From the NCBI RefSeq assembly GCF_036511935.1, contig NZ_AP028878.1:3224001-3288000 (forward strand): a DNA stretch of 64,000 nt. Direction: 5' to 3'. The stretch is from Marinobacter nanhaiticus D15-8W. GTDB lineage: Bacteria; Pseudomonadota; Gammaproteobacteria; Pseudomonadales; Oleiphilaceae. The notes beneath the pieces are model-generated. The model saw nothing but the letters and a program-made list of their open reading frames with translations, was not told the DNA's origin and ran no database searches. Shown here one piece after another: positions 21,672-34,451 of the stretch. Numbering within the stretch: the stretch's first letter is position 1; each line of letters opens with the position of its first letter. Made by a program: the position numbers and the translations under genes.

Positions 21672-23315
21672 ATGTCGGCTGTAGCCGCACCAAAATCGCC
21701 GTCCGAGATCGATTTCTCCAAGCTACGGGTAGTGGTCGTGGACGATTTCGAGAACTTCCGGCTCTCCATGCGCCAAATGCTAAGAGGCATGGGGGTCGGG
21801 CATATCGATACCAGTGCCAGCGGAACAGCAGCGGTCCAGAACTGTGCCTATGAGCACTACGACATCGTACTGTGTGACTATAACCTGGGCTCCGGCAAGA
21901 ATGGCCAGCATGTGTTGGAGGAGCTTCGTCATCGTAAGCTACTTCGACGCACCTCACTGTTCATCATGGTGACGGCCGAGACTTCGAAGGAAATGGTGAT
22001 GGGTGCCCGTGAGTACCTACCCGACGCCTACCTGACCAAGCCTATTAACCAGGCGGCCCTCAGCCAGAGGCTGAATGCCCTGCTCCACCAGCGCGCAGTG
22101 CTCTATCCGATCAACCGGGAAATCGACCTGGAGAACCTCCCGAAGGCCATTTCCCTCTGTACCCAGCTACTCCCCCAGCAGCCTCGCTACCGCACGTGGA
22201 TACTCAAGACGCTGTCGGATCTCTATTTCCAGATCGGGGACTACAGCCATGCCAGGAAGATCTGCGAGGACGTGCTTCAATCCCGTGATATCGCCTGGGC
22301 AAGACTGGGCCTGGGAAAGGTTCTCATCGCCGAACAGCGCCATGAAGAAGCAATCGTGGCATTACAGACTCTCATTGAGAAACAGCCCGATCTTGTCGAA
22401 GCGTACGACCTGCTCGCCCAGGCGCTCGCCGCAACCGGCAAACCAACAGCCGCGCAGCAGACTCTGGAAAAAGCGACAACCCTCTCACCTAACGCCATCC
22501 TACGGCAGCGCCAACTGGCGACCATGGCAGCGGAGAACCAGGATCTCGATACAGCGTCCGCTGCCTGGCGCCGCACCGTCCACCTTGGTGTACACAGCAT
22601 CCACGATGCCCCGGAGCACTATCTGAATCTTGGGCGTTCGCTCAGCGAGCTCAGCGAAGATGATCGAAGCCAAGAGGGCCAAGCCCAGGCAGACGAGGCA
22701 TTGCGCATTCTCCAGGCCCTGAAGAAGCGTTTCCCCGAAGCACCAGAAGCCTATCGCCAAGGCTTGATGATTCAAGCCAGGGTGCATGCCGATCAGGGTC
22801 GCGGGAAAGAAGCCGGTCAGATAGTGGACGAGGTGCTCGCGTCGGAAGATGGCGGCGACATGTCCCCCGACACCGTCCTTGAATTGGCCCGGACGCTCTT
22901 TGCCATGGAGCGCCGTGAAGAGGCGGAGAAGCAGCTTTTCGATCTCTCCCAGCGTTGCGCCGACGACAGTCGGATCCAGGCCGCTATCGAAGCCCTCCTC
23001 GATGAACCTGTGGGCTTCCGCAAACGGGTTAAAGCTCGCCAGTTGAACCGCAATGGCATCAAGGCATTTGAAAATGGCGACCTGGACGCCGCGGCCGAGA
23101 TTTTCCGGGAGGCACTGTCCCTGGTCCCGAAGCATGCCGCCCTGAACCTGAACCTCGTCCAGGTTCGCCTCAAGCAGCTCGAAACCCAGCCACGCAACAC
23201 TTTTCTGCTCGAGGAATGCCGCGCTTGCCTGGAAAAACTTCGTGATCTTTCACAACAACACCAGCAGTACCGGCGCTTCCAGTCGCTGCAGCGCAAAGTG
23301 GAGTCCCTATCATGA
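21672..23315 (+). CDS. Response regulator receiver domain fused to TPR repeats
   Basis: 547 residues from ATG 21672, chosen because AAGGTG sits six bases upstream. A GTG nine bases earlier is possible. The receiver domain (1-130) has the acidic pair Asp24/Asp25, acceptor Asp69 (IVLCDYNLGSG) and Lys123 (LTKP). The rest is helical tetratricopeptide-like repeats (for example FQIGDYSHARKICEDVL and AFENGDLDAAAEIFREAL) and has no DNA-binding or enzymatic output domain. The output is therefore presumably by protein contact. Its stop overlaps the next start by 4 bp (ATGA). Confidence 0.9.
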   Translation: MSAVAAPKSPSEIDFSKLRVVVVDDFENFRLSMRQMLRGMGVGHIDTSASGTAAVQNCAYEHYDIVLCDYNLGSGKNGQHVLEELRHRKLLRRTSLFIMVTAETSKEMVMGAREYLPDAYLTKPINQAALSQRLNALLHQRAVLYPINREIDLENLPKAISLCTQLLPQQPRYRTWILKTLSDLYFQIGDYSHARKICEDVLQSRDIAWARLGLGKVLIAEQRHEEAIVALQTLIEKQPDLVEAYDLLAQALAATGKPTAAQQTLEKATTLSPNAILRQRQLATMAAENQDLDTASAAWRRTVHLGVHSIHDAPEHYLNLGRSLSELSEDDRSQEGQAQADEALRILQALKKRFPEAPEAYRQGLMIQARVHADQGRGKEAGQIVDEVLASEDGGDMSPDTVLELARTLFAMERREEAEKQLFDLSQRCADDSRIQAAIEALLDEPVGFRKRVKARQLNRNGIKAFENGDLDAAAEIFREALSLVPKHAALNLNLVQVRLKQLETQPRNTFLLEECRACLEKLRDLSQQHQQYRRFQSLQRKVESLS

Positions 23316-24037
23316 GCGATGAGACCAAGACTTTTCAGGAAGGGCGGAGAGCACAGGGAACGGAAGGATTAGACTTCTCCACGGTCATGGCCTCGGCGGT
23401 CCACGACATGAAAAACTCCCTAGGGATGCTGCTGCACTCCCTTGATGAGCTGCGTCAGGAGATCCCCGATACGGTTGAAAGCTCACCCCGTTTCAACACC
23501 TTGCGCTATGAGGCCGAACGCGTTCACGGAGACTTGGTGCAGCTACTCGGTCTATACAGACTCGACCAGGACACCCTGTCCGCCCATATAGAGGAGCATT
23601 TTCTGCCGGACTACCTGGAAGCGCAGATCGCCCGTCATATTCCGCTTCTCGAAGGCCACGGATTGATCCATGAGGTTATCTGCGAGCCTGTGAGCGGGTA
23701 CTTCGACGCCGACCTGTTGGCCGGCGTCATCAATAATATCGTCAACAATGCTATCCGCTATACGAGAAGCAGAATCCGGATCAGCGCCGAAGAAAACGAA
23801 GGGTTTCTGGTGATTCGTGTCGCGGATGACGGCAGCGGCTATCCTGACACGATGCTGGAGGCAGCATCGGCTTCGAGCCAGGCGCCGATCGACTTCCAGT
23901 CAGGCAGCACCCGCCTTGGGCTCTATTTCGCCGAAGCCGTCGCGCGTTTGCATCGGGACTCTGATCGGGTAGGCGAAGTGCGAATCCACAATGGCGGCAC
24001 GTTGGGCGGTGGTATTTTTGAGATCTGGTTACCGTGA
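23312..24037 (+). CDS. Soluble histidine kinase-like protein without a sensor domain
   Basis: 241 residues. HDMKNSLGMLLHSLDEL looks like a HisKA-type H-box near residue 31. FDADLLAGVINNIVNNAIRYT is the N-box, and VADDGSGYPD is the G1 box. STRLGLYFAEAVARLH replaces the usual G2. No transmembrane span or sensor domain is present, so input must come through a partner, most likely the TPR receiver protein whose gene overlaps it by 4 bp. It may act as kinase or as phosphatase. The short H-box region could also make it an ATPase-only anti-sigma-like protein, but the HDMKNS sequence argues for a true kinase. Confidence 0.85.
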   Translation: MSDETKTFQEGRRAQGTEGLDFSTVMASAVHDMKNSLGMLLHSLDELRQEIPDTVESSPRFNTLRYEAERVHGDLVQLLGLYRLDQDTLSAHIEEHFLPDYLEAQIARHIPLLEGHGLIHEVICEPVSGYFDADLLAGVINNIVNNAIRYTRSRIRISAEENEGFLVIRVADDGSGYPDTMLEAASASSQAPIDFQSGSTRLGLYFAEAVARLHRDSDRVGEVRIHNGGTLGGGIFEIWLP

Positions 24038-24156
24038 AAAGCGAGGAAACTTCTTGATTCGCCGGGAAATAGTCGCTAAGTTTTGCCAAGCTCCAGGGAT
24101 GTGACAACGTTGTAATTACAGGGTGGTCGGAGTCGTACATGTACAAGGAGAAGACT

Positions 24157-24918
24157 ATGGCTCGCGGCCAAGCGCTGATTATTGACGATTCGTCGACAGC
24201 ACGAATCATCCTCGCCCGATTGCTCCAGAAAGCGGACCTCGTTACCAAAGGGGCTGCCTCCGCGGAGGAAGGCTTCAAGATGCTCCAGACGGAGTCCTAC
24301 GACCTTATCTTCCTGGACCACCTCCTCCCCGGCATGAACGGCTTTCAGGCGCTTGAGCAGCTCAAGAACAATCCGGAAACAGCAAATATCCCGGTGTTCA
24401 TGTACACCTCCCAGAACGCGGACAAATACCTGGAAGACGCCAAGGCCCGGGGCGCCTCTGGGGTGATTAGCAAGCAGGTCGATCGAGAACAGCTGTTGGC
24501 GATGATCGAGTCCATTCTGGCCGGTACGGAAGATGAAGCCCCCCTACTCGATTTTCCCGAAGAGACCACCGTCGGCGCCGAAAGTCCCGATCCGGACGAA
24601 TTGATGCTCAATCGACGCCTCACTGGCCGGCTGTCCACCCTGGAAATCGCCTACGAGGAGACGCATGACGAACTGCATCAACTCAAAAGCCTGCTTGCAA
24701 CAATCCAGGCACGGCAGGAAGAAGCGCTGGACCGGCGTTATCGGAAGTTGAGGCTTTACTGGTTGCTAACTGTTACTGCGTTCGCAATTGCCGCCGTGTT
24801 CTTTGTCTTCAAAGTTGTGGAGCTGGAACAGCTGATGAATAGCATCAATCAGCAATTTGAGGTTATTCAGGAAATTGTTTCTGCGCTGGTTGATTTGAAT
24901 GGCGGTGGGAAAGAGTAG
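24157..24918 (+). CDS. Receiver-domain protein with a C-terminal membrane anchor
   Basis: 253 residues from ATG 24157, which has AAGGAG six bases upstream. A start at 24139 would add six residues and has no such site. The receiver domain (1-120) has Asp10/Asp11, acceptor Asp54 (IFLDHLLPGM) and Lys106 (ISKQ). An acidic linker (about 124-148), a coiled coil (about 152-195) and a single membrane span (201-222, LYWLLTVTAFAIAAVFFVF) follow. There is no recognised output domain. It lies 120 bases after the kinase gene and may have its own promoter. A terminator follows at 24943. Confidence 0.88.
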   Translation: MARGQALIIDDSSTARIILARLLQKADLVTKGAASAEEGFKMLQTESYDLIFLDHLLPGMNGFQALEQLKNNPETANIPVFMYTSQNADKYLEDAKARGASGVISKQVDREQLLAMIESILAGTEDEAPLLDFPEETTVGAESPDPDELMLNRRLTGRLSTLEIAYEETHDELHQLKSLLATIQARQEEALDRRYRKLRLYWLLTVTAFAIAAVFFVFKVVELEQLMNSINQQFEVIQEIVSALVDLNGGGKE

Positions 24919-24942
24919 TTGTTAGTTGATGGGAAGACTTAA

Positions 24943-24977
24943 GGCCCCGGCAGATGTCGGGGTTTTCTATTTTGGGG
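24943..24977 (+). terminator. Terminator of the signalling operon
   Basis: CCCCGGCA, short loop, TGTCGGGG followed by TTTTCTATTTT on the plus strand, 25 bases after the stop of the membrane-anchored receiver gene. Confidence 0.82.
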
Positions 24978-25440
24978 TCGCGTTTTCATAGACTTGGTGA
25001 GCGAAGCGAACTGCATCGGTGCTGGACGAGAATAAGGAGGCGCAGATGCGTCGAGGGCCCGGCAACAACAGCTCTGACTTCGACACCGGGGCGACACCCC
25101 GTAGGTCACTTTCGTGTTTAGGGCGCCCAATAAAAACCCCCAGCACGCGACCGGCCGGGGTTCGGGATTGGGCGCCTTGACCCTCATGAGGGTGACGATG
25201 ACCGACAGTGCTCAGGCCTGTCGGCGTTCGGTCCTTAGGGCTCGTCTTTATGCCCTTTTCGGGTACGCCGTTGGCGGGCGGTTCGATTCGGGGGTGCCTG
25301 CCACTGGCAGCCCTGTGGGCGGCGACGATGCCCCGGAGCGGACCGGGACGGTCCGCTCGTGCTCCCCTGCCGGAGCGTTGCTCCGACTGCCCTGCGGGCA
25401 CCGGCTCGCACACTCCCGTAGGTCATCCCTTTCTTGCAGG
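24978..25440. other. Gene-free tail of the rrn operon with a decayed duplicate of the 5S-end/terminator module
   Basis: About 460 bases between convergent transcripts. Two minus-strand open frames (to 148 and 123 residues) span it, but they run through terminator hairpins and rRNA and look spurious. A unit at about 25085-25210 aligns well with the 5S tail and its terminator at 25398-25510 (shared CGTAGGTCA, CAATAAAAA-CCCC-AGCACG, GGATTGGG and GACGATGACC blocks). Confidence 0.7.
25122..25176 (-). terminator. Second, diverged rrn terminator
   Basis: Outer 10-bp perfect inverted arms (GGCGCCCAAT/ATTGGGCGCC) enclose an inner CCCC/GGGG hairpin and, on the minus strand, a GGGGGTTTTTATTG tail. It resembles the terminator directly after 5S and is probably a duplicated backup terminator. 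Confidence 0.7.
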
Positions 25441-25487
25441 CAATAAAAAACCCCAGCACGTTGCCGTACTGGGGTTTTGGATTGGGA
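25441..25487 (-). terminator. Rho-independent terminator of the rrn operon
   Basis: Minus strand AACCCCAGTACG, loop, CGTGCTGGGGTT followed by a six-T run, starting directly after the 5S 3' end. Confidence 0.88.
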
Positions 25488-25605
25488 GCCTGACGATGAC
25501 CTACTCTCGCATGGGCAGAAGCCACACTACCATCGGCGCTGGTCCGTTTCACTGCTGAGTTCGGGATGGGATCAGGTGGTTCCGGACCGCTATGGTCGTC
25601 AGGCA
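25488..25605 (-). rRNA. rrf: 5S ribosomal RNA
   Basis: About 118 nt on the minus strand. It begins TGCCTGACGACCATAGCGG and contains CCCATCCCGAACTCAG and GCGCCGATGGTAGTGTGG. It ends with GCGAGAGTAGGTCATCGTCA pairing back to the 5' end. All conserved 5S loops are recognisable. Confidence 0.97.
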
Positions 25606-25680
25606 AAAAGGTTGACCACTGGGTGGGACAAGATTGCGCGAGCCGAAGCTCAGCTGAAGCGATTTCCTGCGTTATCCGCA

Positions 25681-25697
25681 GTTGGCTTGGGTGTTAT

Positions 25698-25706
<9 letters not shown>
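25681..25706 (-). other. 3' half of the 23S RNase III processing stem
   Basis: This segment is complementary, with two minor mismatches, to 28584-28608 on the 5' side of 23S. Together they form the long double-stranded stalk cut by RNase III during 23S maturation. Confidence 0.75.
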
Positions 25707-28583
<2,877 letters not shown>

Positions 28584-28590
<7 letters not shown>

Positions 28591-28608
28591 ATATAACCCC
28601 AAACCAAC
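28584..28608 (-). other. 5' half of the 23S RNase III processing stem
   Basis: Pairs with 25681-25706 across the 23S gene. The core ATATAGTCAAG is present on both sides. Confidence 0.75.
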
Positions 28609-28988
28609 TGTTTAATCTTCGTCTGAAACCGTCATGCCGCGCTGCAGTCTTCGTTCAGTCAGTTACATACGTGTGTATGCGCCTTCCTTCACTCAGCCTG
28701 CGCCTTGCCTGACGCCTTCAGCCTCGATTAAACCTGCCGGCAGCCTTTTGTCCTGCCAGCGGTTGATCCAAGATTAAGCAACCCAACGATTAACACCGGA
28801 TAACGCTTGAAATCGCTATCATTGGATGGGCCATCTCGGAGATAAAGAGATGATCCATCCGGCTTGCAATCTTGTCCGCATTGTTAAAGAGCATGTCTGA
28901 CCCAGTGATCAGAAAGAAGGGCTTCCGATTGTCATCAATCCGAAACGCTTGTTTCTGCACACTGACCGAAGCCAGGTCTTCGTAAAGT
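28591..28988. other. tRNA-Ala to 23S spacer with boxA
   Basis: About 400 bases of internal transcribed spacer. Apart from the RNase III half-stem and the boxA antiterminator (28881-28892, GCTCTTTAACAA on the minus strand), I see no gene in it. Confidence 0.75.
28881..28892 (-). promoter_or_regulatory. boxA antitermination element of the 16S-23S spacer
   Basis: GCTCTTTAACAA on the minus strand, followed by ATGCGGACAAG, matches the NusB/NusE-binding boxA consensus found before 23S genes. Confidence 0.85.
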
Positions 28989-29064
28989 TGGTGGAGCCAG
29001 GCAGGATCGAACTGCCGACCTCCTGCGTGCAAGGCAGGCGCTCTCCCAGCTGAGCTATGGCCCC
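28989..29064 (-). tRNA. tRNA-Ala (TGC anticodon)
   Basis: 76 nt on the minus strand. Acceptor GGGGCCA pairs with TGGCTCC, D-arm GCTCAGCTGGGAGAGC, anticodon loop CTTGCAC with TGC, T-arm GGCAGTTCGATCCTGCC, and encoded CCA. This is the usual Ala tRNA of the rrn spacer. Confidence 0.98.
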
Positions 29065-29077
29065 AGTAAAGCTGCCA

Positions 29078-29158
29078 AGAATTTTGTGAGGCAAGGCATC
29101 GAAGTGCGCCGCATAGCCTGCTATGCAAGTACTTCGATAACGCCGCATCACGAAATTC

Positions 29159-29160
<2 letters not shown>
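29078..29160 (-). repeat. Nested inverted repeat between tRNA-Ile and tRNA-Ala
   Basis: Three concentric pairs: outer GAATTTTGTGA/TCACGAAATTC (29079-29090 with 29149-29158), middle ATCGAAGT/ACTTCGAT (29098-29105 with 29131-29138) and inner GCATAG/CTATGC (29111-29116 with 29121-29126). It fills almost all of the tRNA-tRNA spacer and would make one long hairpin in the transcript, probably a processing signal. Confidence 0.8.
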
Positions 29161-29235
<75 letters not shown>

Positions 29236-29276
29236 AATGGTATGGGCCCGCTTAGACCCTATGCTCTCTTTCGGCT

Positions 29277-29297
29277 GACCAAGTAATTCGTGTGGGC
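29277..29297 (-). other. 3' half of the 16S RNase III processing stem
   Basis: 21 bases perfectly complementary to 30965-30985 on the other side of the 16S gene (core AAGTAATTCGTGTGGGC). Confidence 0.82.
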
Positions 29298-29322
29298 TCT
29301 GACCGAAGCGTTCGGCTTCGTT

Positions 29323-30863
<1,541 letters not shown>

Positions 30864-31027
30864 AAATCATACGGGATCCGAAAATCCCAAATCATGCTCA
30901 AGACAAAACTCAATTTCGACGAGTCACTGTCTCGATATTTCGTTGCCGAAATACCTCAGCCAGCGCCCACACGAATTACTTGGTCAACTTTTTAAAGAGC
31001 TGGGCCGTTGCCCGATCAAGGCCGCGT

Positions 31028-31055
31028 ATTCTACAGTGAACCGCTACCTTGTCAA
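31028..31055 (-). promoter_or_regulatory. rrn promoter P2
   Basis: On the minus strand, -35 TTGACA (31050-31055) and -10 TAGAAT (31028-31033) with a 16-bp spacer. It lies about 160 bases before mature 16S. Confidence 0.85.
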
Positions 31056-31148
31056 CCACTATTCTAGAACTTTTTCCGGCTCCAGACACCGTGGTTTCAC
31101 GCTTCCCGGAACGTTGCGTTGTCGCCGTGTCCCTCAGAAGTGGTGCGC

Positions 31149-31176
31149 ATTCTACAGACGCCTCAGAGGGAGTCAA
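31149..31176 (-). promoter_or_regulatory. rrn promoter P1
   Basis: On the minus strand, -35 TTGACT (31171-31176) and -10 TAGAAT (31149-31154) with a 16-bp spacer, followed by a GC-rich discriminator-like GCGCACC. It begins only 27 bases after the purT stop on the same strand. Confidence 0.85.
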
Positions 31177-31203
31177 CGAATATTTTCAAAAACTTTGTTC
31201 GGT

Positions 31204-32385
31204 CTAAAAACTCACCTTGATAGCGGCAGCAGATTTACGCGCTTGCTCGCGGGCCGAATCAATATCCTCACCCTTGGCAAGCGCCACACCCATGCGGCGG
31301 CGACCTGCAATATCGGGTTTACCGAATAAACGAATCTGGGTATCCGGCGCAGCAAGCGCCTCCTCCAACCGATGGAAAACGGGCGCACGGGACTCCCCAG
31401 TGGGCAGCACAACGGCAGAAGCACTCGGGCCCTGTTGACGGATAGCTGCAACCGGCAGGCCGAGAATCGCCCGTGCATGTAACGCGAATTCCGACAGATC
31501 CTGGGAGACGAGCGTCACCAATCCCGTGTCGTGAGGGCGCGGAGACACCTCTGAAAAATAGACATCGTCACCCTTCACGAATAGCTCTACCCCGAAAACA
31601 CCATAACCACCCAGACTCTCCGTAACCTTGTCGGCAATCTCCCGGGAACGCTGCAATGCAAGATCGCTCATCGGGTGTGGTTGCCAGGATTCACGATAGT
31701 CCCCGTCTTCCTGGATGTGGCCAATTGGGTCGCAGAAGGAAACACCACCAGCATGACGCACAGTGAGTAGCGTGATCTCATAATCGAACTCGACAAAGCC
31801 CTCGACAATCACACGCCCCTGTCCGGCGCGCCCGCCCTGCTGGGCATACTCCCAGGCGGCGTCAATATCTGACTCATGGCGAACGGTACTCTGGCCTTTA
31901 CCGCTCGAACTCATAACCGGTTTGACAACCAGCGGCAATCCGATTTCCCGGACAGCCTCACGGTAGTTTTCCAGGGAATCGGCGAAACGATAGGGCGAGG
32001 TCGGCAACGATAGATCTTCGGCTGCCAGCCGACGAATGCCCTCGCGATTCATTGTCAGGTTAACCGCACGGGCGGTCGGGATCACCCGCACCCCTTCCTC
32101 TTCGAGCTTGACCAACTCAGGCGTTGCAATGGCCTCGATTTCGGGCACGACGAGGTGGGGTCTTTCCAACTCTATTACCCGGCGCAGTTCGGCGGCATCC
32201 AACATATTGATGACATGGCTGCGATGCGCCACCTGCATCGCCGGCGCACGCTCGTACCGATCCACCGCTATCACTTCCACGCCCAGACGCTGCAACTCGA
32301 TAACGACTTCCTTACCTAATTCGCCTGAACCGCAGAAAAGGACGCGGAACGCCGACTCTGTCAGCGGGGTACCGATACTGACCAT
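31204..32385 (-). CDS. purT: Formate-dependent phosphoribosylglycinamide formyltransferase
   Basis: ATP-grasp enzyme of 393 residues that formylates GAR with formate and ATP in purine synthesis. [19 protein letters not shown] is the N-terminal GAR-binding region. [14 protein letters not shown] is the ATP-grasp loop, and [26 protein letters not shown] carries the metal-binding Glu/Asn-equivalent region. The length matches the family (about 392). No terminator is seen between its stop and rrn P1, so its transcript may run into the rRNA operon. Confidence 0.97.
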   Translation of the reverse strand: MVSIGTPLTESAFRVLFCGSGELGKEVVIELQRLGVEVIAVDRYERAPAMQVAHRSHVINMLDAAELRRVIELERPHLVVPEIEAIATPELVKLEEEGVRVIPTARAVNLTMNREGIRRLAAEDLSLPTSPYRFADSLENYREAVREIGLPLVVKPVMSSSGKGQSTVRHESDIDAAWEYAQQGGRAGQGRVIVEGFVEFDYEITLLTVRHAGGVSFCDPIGHIQEDGDYRESWQPHPMSDLALQRSREIADKVTESLGGYGVFGVELFVKGDDVYFSEVSPRPHDTGLVTLVSQDLSEFALHARAILGLPVAAIRQQGPSASAVVLPTGESRAPVFHRLEEALAAPDTQIRLFGKPDIAGRRRMGVALAKGEDIDSAREQARKSAAAIKVSF

Positions 32386-32438
32386 CTACAAATCCTCTTG
32401 AGTCAATAGCTGTGAAAACCAGGGTGGATAAAACCGAC

Positions 32439-32621
32439 CTAGAGGGCGATTTCGTCCTCGCGCTGAATAACGAGCTTCATCACTTGCAGACGCTCCTCGT
32501 CACTCATCTGGCTCCAACGGGTAATCTCGTCGGCTGTACGCTGACAGCCAATACAAATATCGTTTTCATCCAGCGCGCATACGCTGACACAGGGCGACCG
32601 TACTGCTCCACTTCTGCTCAT
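32439..32621 (-). CDS. DUF1289 small cysteine protein
   Basis: About 60 residues from ATG 32621. A longer start at 32687 would overlap the upstream gene by about 60 bases and adds a non-conserved tail. The conserved core SPCVSVCALDENDICIGCQR contains the four cysteines of DUF1289, followed by the helical EITRWSQMSDEER. The four-cysteine pattern suggests metal or iron-sulfur binding, but the role is unknown. It lies directly after the gamma-carbonic anhydrase-like gene, with the stop and start nearly touching. Confidence 0.85.
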   Translation of the reverse strand: MSRSGAVRSPCVSVCALDENDICIGCQRTADEITRWSQMSDEERLQVMKLVIQREDEIAL

Positions 32622-32625
32622 ACCG

Positions 32626-33150
32626 TCAATCCAGGGCCTCAAATTCCTTGATATAGCGCTCTGCGTTCTGGACATAGTGAGCCGCACTCAACTCCAGCAT
32701 CTTGCACTGGTTCTCGTTGAGCTCGCGCTTCACCTTACCGGGCGAGCCAACCACCAGCGATCCATCAGGCACAACCATACCTTCAGGAATCAGCGCGTTC
32801 GCGCCGATAAGACAATGCTTGCCGATCTTGGCCCCATTGAGGACCACCGCATTAATACCGATCAGGGAGTAGTCACCAATTTCACAACCATGAAGCATGG
32901 CCTTGTGGCCGACCGTTACCCCGCGTCCGAGGGTCAGGCGAACACCGGCATCCGTGTGAAGCACGCTACCATCCTGAACGTTCGATTCCGGACCAATCGT
33001 AATTAAATCGTTATCGCCGCGAATGACGACGTTAAACCAGATGCTCGACTTTTCTTGAAGCAACACCTTGCCGATCACCGTCGCATTATGGGCGATAAAA
33101 TGGTCCTCGCCCTCGAGTGTCGGCTTAAGGTCTCCCAGTCCATACTTCAT
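32626..33150 (-). CDS. Gamma-carbonic anhydrase family protein (YrdA-like)
   Basis: 174 residues from ATG 33150, which has GAGGTG just upstream. The left-handed beta-helix hexapeptide repeats are clear (for example [20 protein letters not shown]). The metal histidines appear in [14 protein letters not shown] and the intervening turns. YrdA/CaiE-type members bind zinc, but carbonic anhydrase activity is often weak or absent. It is grouped with a Nudix gene upstream (7-base gap) and the DUF1289 gene downstream. Confidence 0.92.
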   Translation of the reverse strand: MKYGLGDLKPTLEGEDHFIAHNATVIGKVLLQEKSSIWFNVVIRGDNDLITIGPESNVQDGSVLHTDAGVRLTLGRGVTVGHKAMLHGCEIGDYSLIGINAVVLNGAKIGKHCLIGANALIPEGMVVPDGSLVVGSPGKVKRELNENQCKMLELSAAHYVQNAERYIKEFEALD

Positions 33151-33157
33151 AGGCACC

Positions 33158-33739
33158 TCAACTTGGTGGTTCCAGCAGATCAATGCCGGCATCGTACACG
33201 GCGTTCAGGAAGTCAACCAGCACGACGGCCGACAGGCCCCAGATATGATATTCCTCCCACTCGTAACAGGGCACATAAAGCGTACTGCCCTGAAAGCCCA
33301 AGGCATCAGTTCGTAAACGGCGATCTTCCATAAAGAACGATAGTGGCACCTTGAAGATCGAATCGATTTCCGATGGATTGGCTTCAAGGGCGGCGCCATG
33401 AGGCACCACACCAACGTAGGGCGTTACCAGAATGCGATGGCGGGAAACCACCTGACTAAGGGTACCCACAACTTGAACCTGGGAAGGCGCCAAGCCGATT
33501 TCCTCATGAGTTTCACGCAAGGCTGTTTCTTCCAGCGAACGGTCGGTCAGATCACGCTTTCCGCCCGGGAAGGCCACCTGACCACGATGGGTTTTCAGGT
33601 GAGCCGCGCGTTGGGTCAGGATCAATTCAGGATCGGCAGTCCGGTCGGTGACCGGAACCAGGATACCCGCCTCTGGGTAATCCAATGCAATCTGTTGCGG
33701 CGTATGGCGGTCTAACCGCTTTTTGAAATGTTCAAGCAA
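33158..33739 (-). CDS. Nudix CoA pyrophosphatase (NudL-like)
   Basis: 193 residues from a TTG start at 33739 with AGGA upstream. [20 protein letters not shown] (41-60) is the signature of the CoA-pyrophosphatase branch, followed by the Nudix helix [15 protein letters not shown] with Glu76, Glu79 and Glu80 as metal ligands. It should split CoA and acyl-CoA into phosphopantetheine forms and 3',5'-ADP. Its 5' end overlaps the long upstream open frame of the divergent Nudix gene, but the true start of that gene is at 33893. Confidence 0.9.
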   Translation of the reverse strand: MLEHFKKRLDRHTPQQIALDYPEAGILVPVTDRTADPELILTQRAAHLKTHRGQVAFPGGKRDLTDRSLEETALRETHEEIGLAPSQVQVVGTLSQVVSRHRILVTPYVGVVPHGAALEANPSEIDSIFKVPLSFFMEDRRLRTDALGFQGSTLYVPCYEWEEYHIWGLSAVVLVDFLNAVYDAGIDLLEPPS

Positions 33740-33892
33740 AATTGCACGTCCTGTTATTGGAGCGGACCCTTATGGAATAAGTCTGTCGCAGGACAGTATT
33801 TATACCGTCCGAAAGGGCCGGAATATCGCATTAGCGGGTCGACGACGACGCGCGCCTCAGTATACTGGGATGATACAGAATTGAGGTGGCTA

Positions 33893-34435
33893 ATGAATTA
33901 TTGCAGTCATTGCGGCAAACCGGTAACCCATCGCATTCCTACCGGGGATAACCGCCATCGCTACGTGTGCGACCATTGCAACCGTATCCACTATGAAAAC
34001 CCGAGGATCGTCGCCGGCACCATTCCGGTCTGGGGCGACAGGATTCTGCTATGCCGCCGTGCCATCGAGCCCAGACGGGGGTTTTGGACCCTTCCCGCAG
34101 GCTTCATGGAAAACTCGGAGACCACCCTCGAAGCCGCCGTTCGAGAAACGCTCGAAGAAGCCATGGCCGATGTTACGATTGACGGTCTCTACACGGTGCT
34201 GGACGTACCTCACATTGACCAGGTCCATATGTTCTTCCGGGCGACGCTGACGAATGGACATTATGGAGCCGGCGAGGAATCGCTCGAAGCCGAACTCTTC
34301 GGTCTCGACGAGATACCCTGGGAAGAACTAGCCTTTCCAACTATCCGCGAAACGCTTGAATACTTCGTCCGTGACAAGGCGGAAAATCACTTCCCTGTAC
34401 GATTGGGAGATATCCGGCGCAAACTTGGCCAGTAA
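33893..34435 (+). CDS. Zinc-ribbon Nudix hydrolase
   Basis: 180 residues from ATG 33893 with GAGGTG upstream. A zinc ribbon (Cys4, Cys7, Cys26, Cys29) precedes the Nudix fold, as in NudC-like NADH/ADP-ribose hydrolases. The Nudix box GFMENSETTLEAAVRETLEEA keeps the G-x5-E-x7-R-E and E-E core, but the final glycine is replaced (AMADV). This is seen in some active members. The substrate is not predictable. It is divergent from the CoA-pyrophosphatase gene and convergent with the NIF3-like gene. Confidence 0.9.
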   Translation: MNYCSHCGKPVTHRIPTGDNRHRYVCDHCNRIHYENPRIVAGTIPVWGDRILLCRRAIEPRRGFWTLPAGFMENSETTLEAAVRETLEEAMADVTIDGLYTVLDVPHIDQVHMFFRATLTNGHYGAGEESLEAELFGLDEIPWEELAFPTIRETLEYFVRDKAENHFPVRLGDIRRKLGQ

Positions 34436-34451
34436 GTCGCAGCAAACAGCC

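Larger units (their letters stand above)
30864..31203. other. 16S leader and rrn promoter region
   Basis: 340 bases carrying the 5' half of the 16S processing stem (30965-30985), a boxA-like AGCTCTTTAAAAA (30989-31001, minus) and the two promoters listed separately. No gene is present. Confidence 0.8.

Noticed and set aside
24967..25606. Minus-strand open frames of 148 and 123 residues behind and through 5S
   Set aside because: They read through 5S rRNA or terminator hairpins and have no protein-like motifs; they are by-products of the rrn tail.
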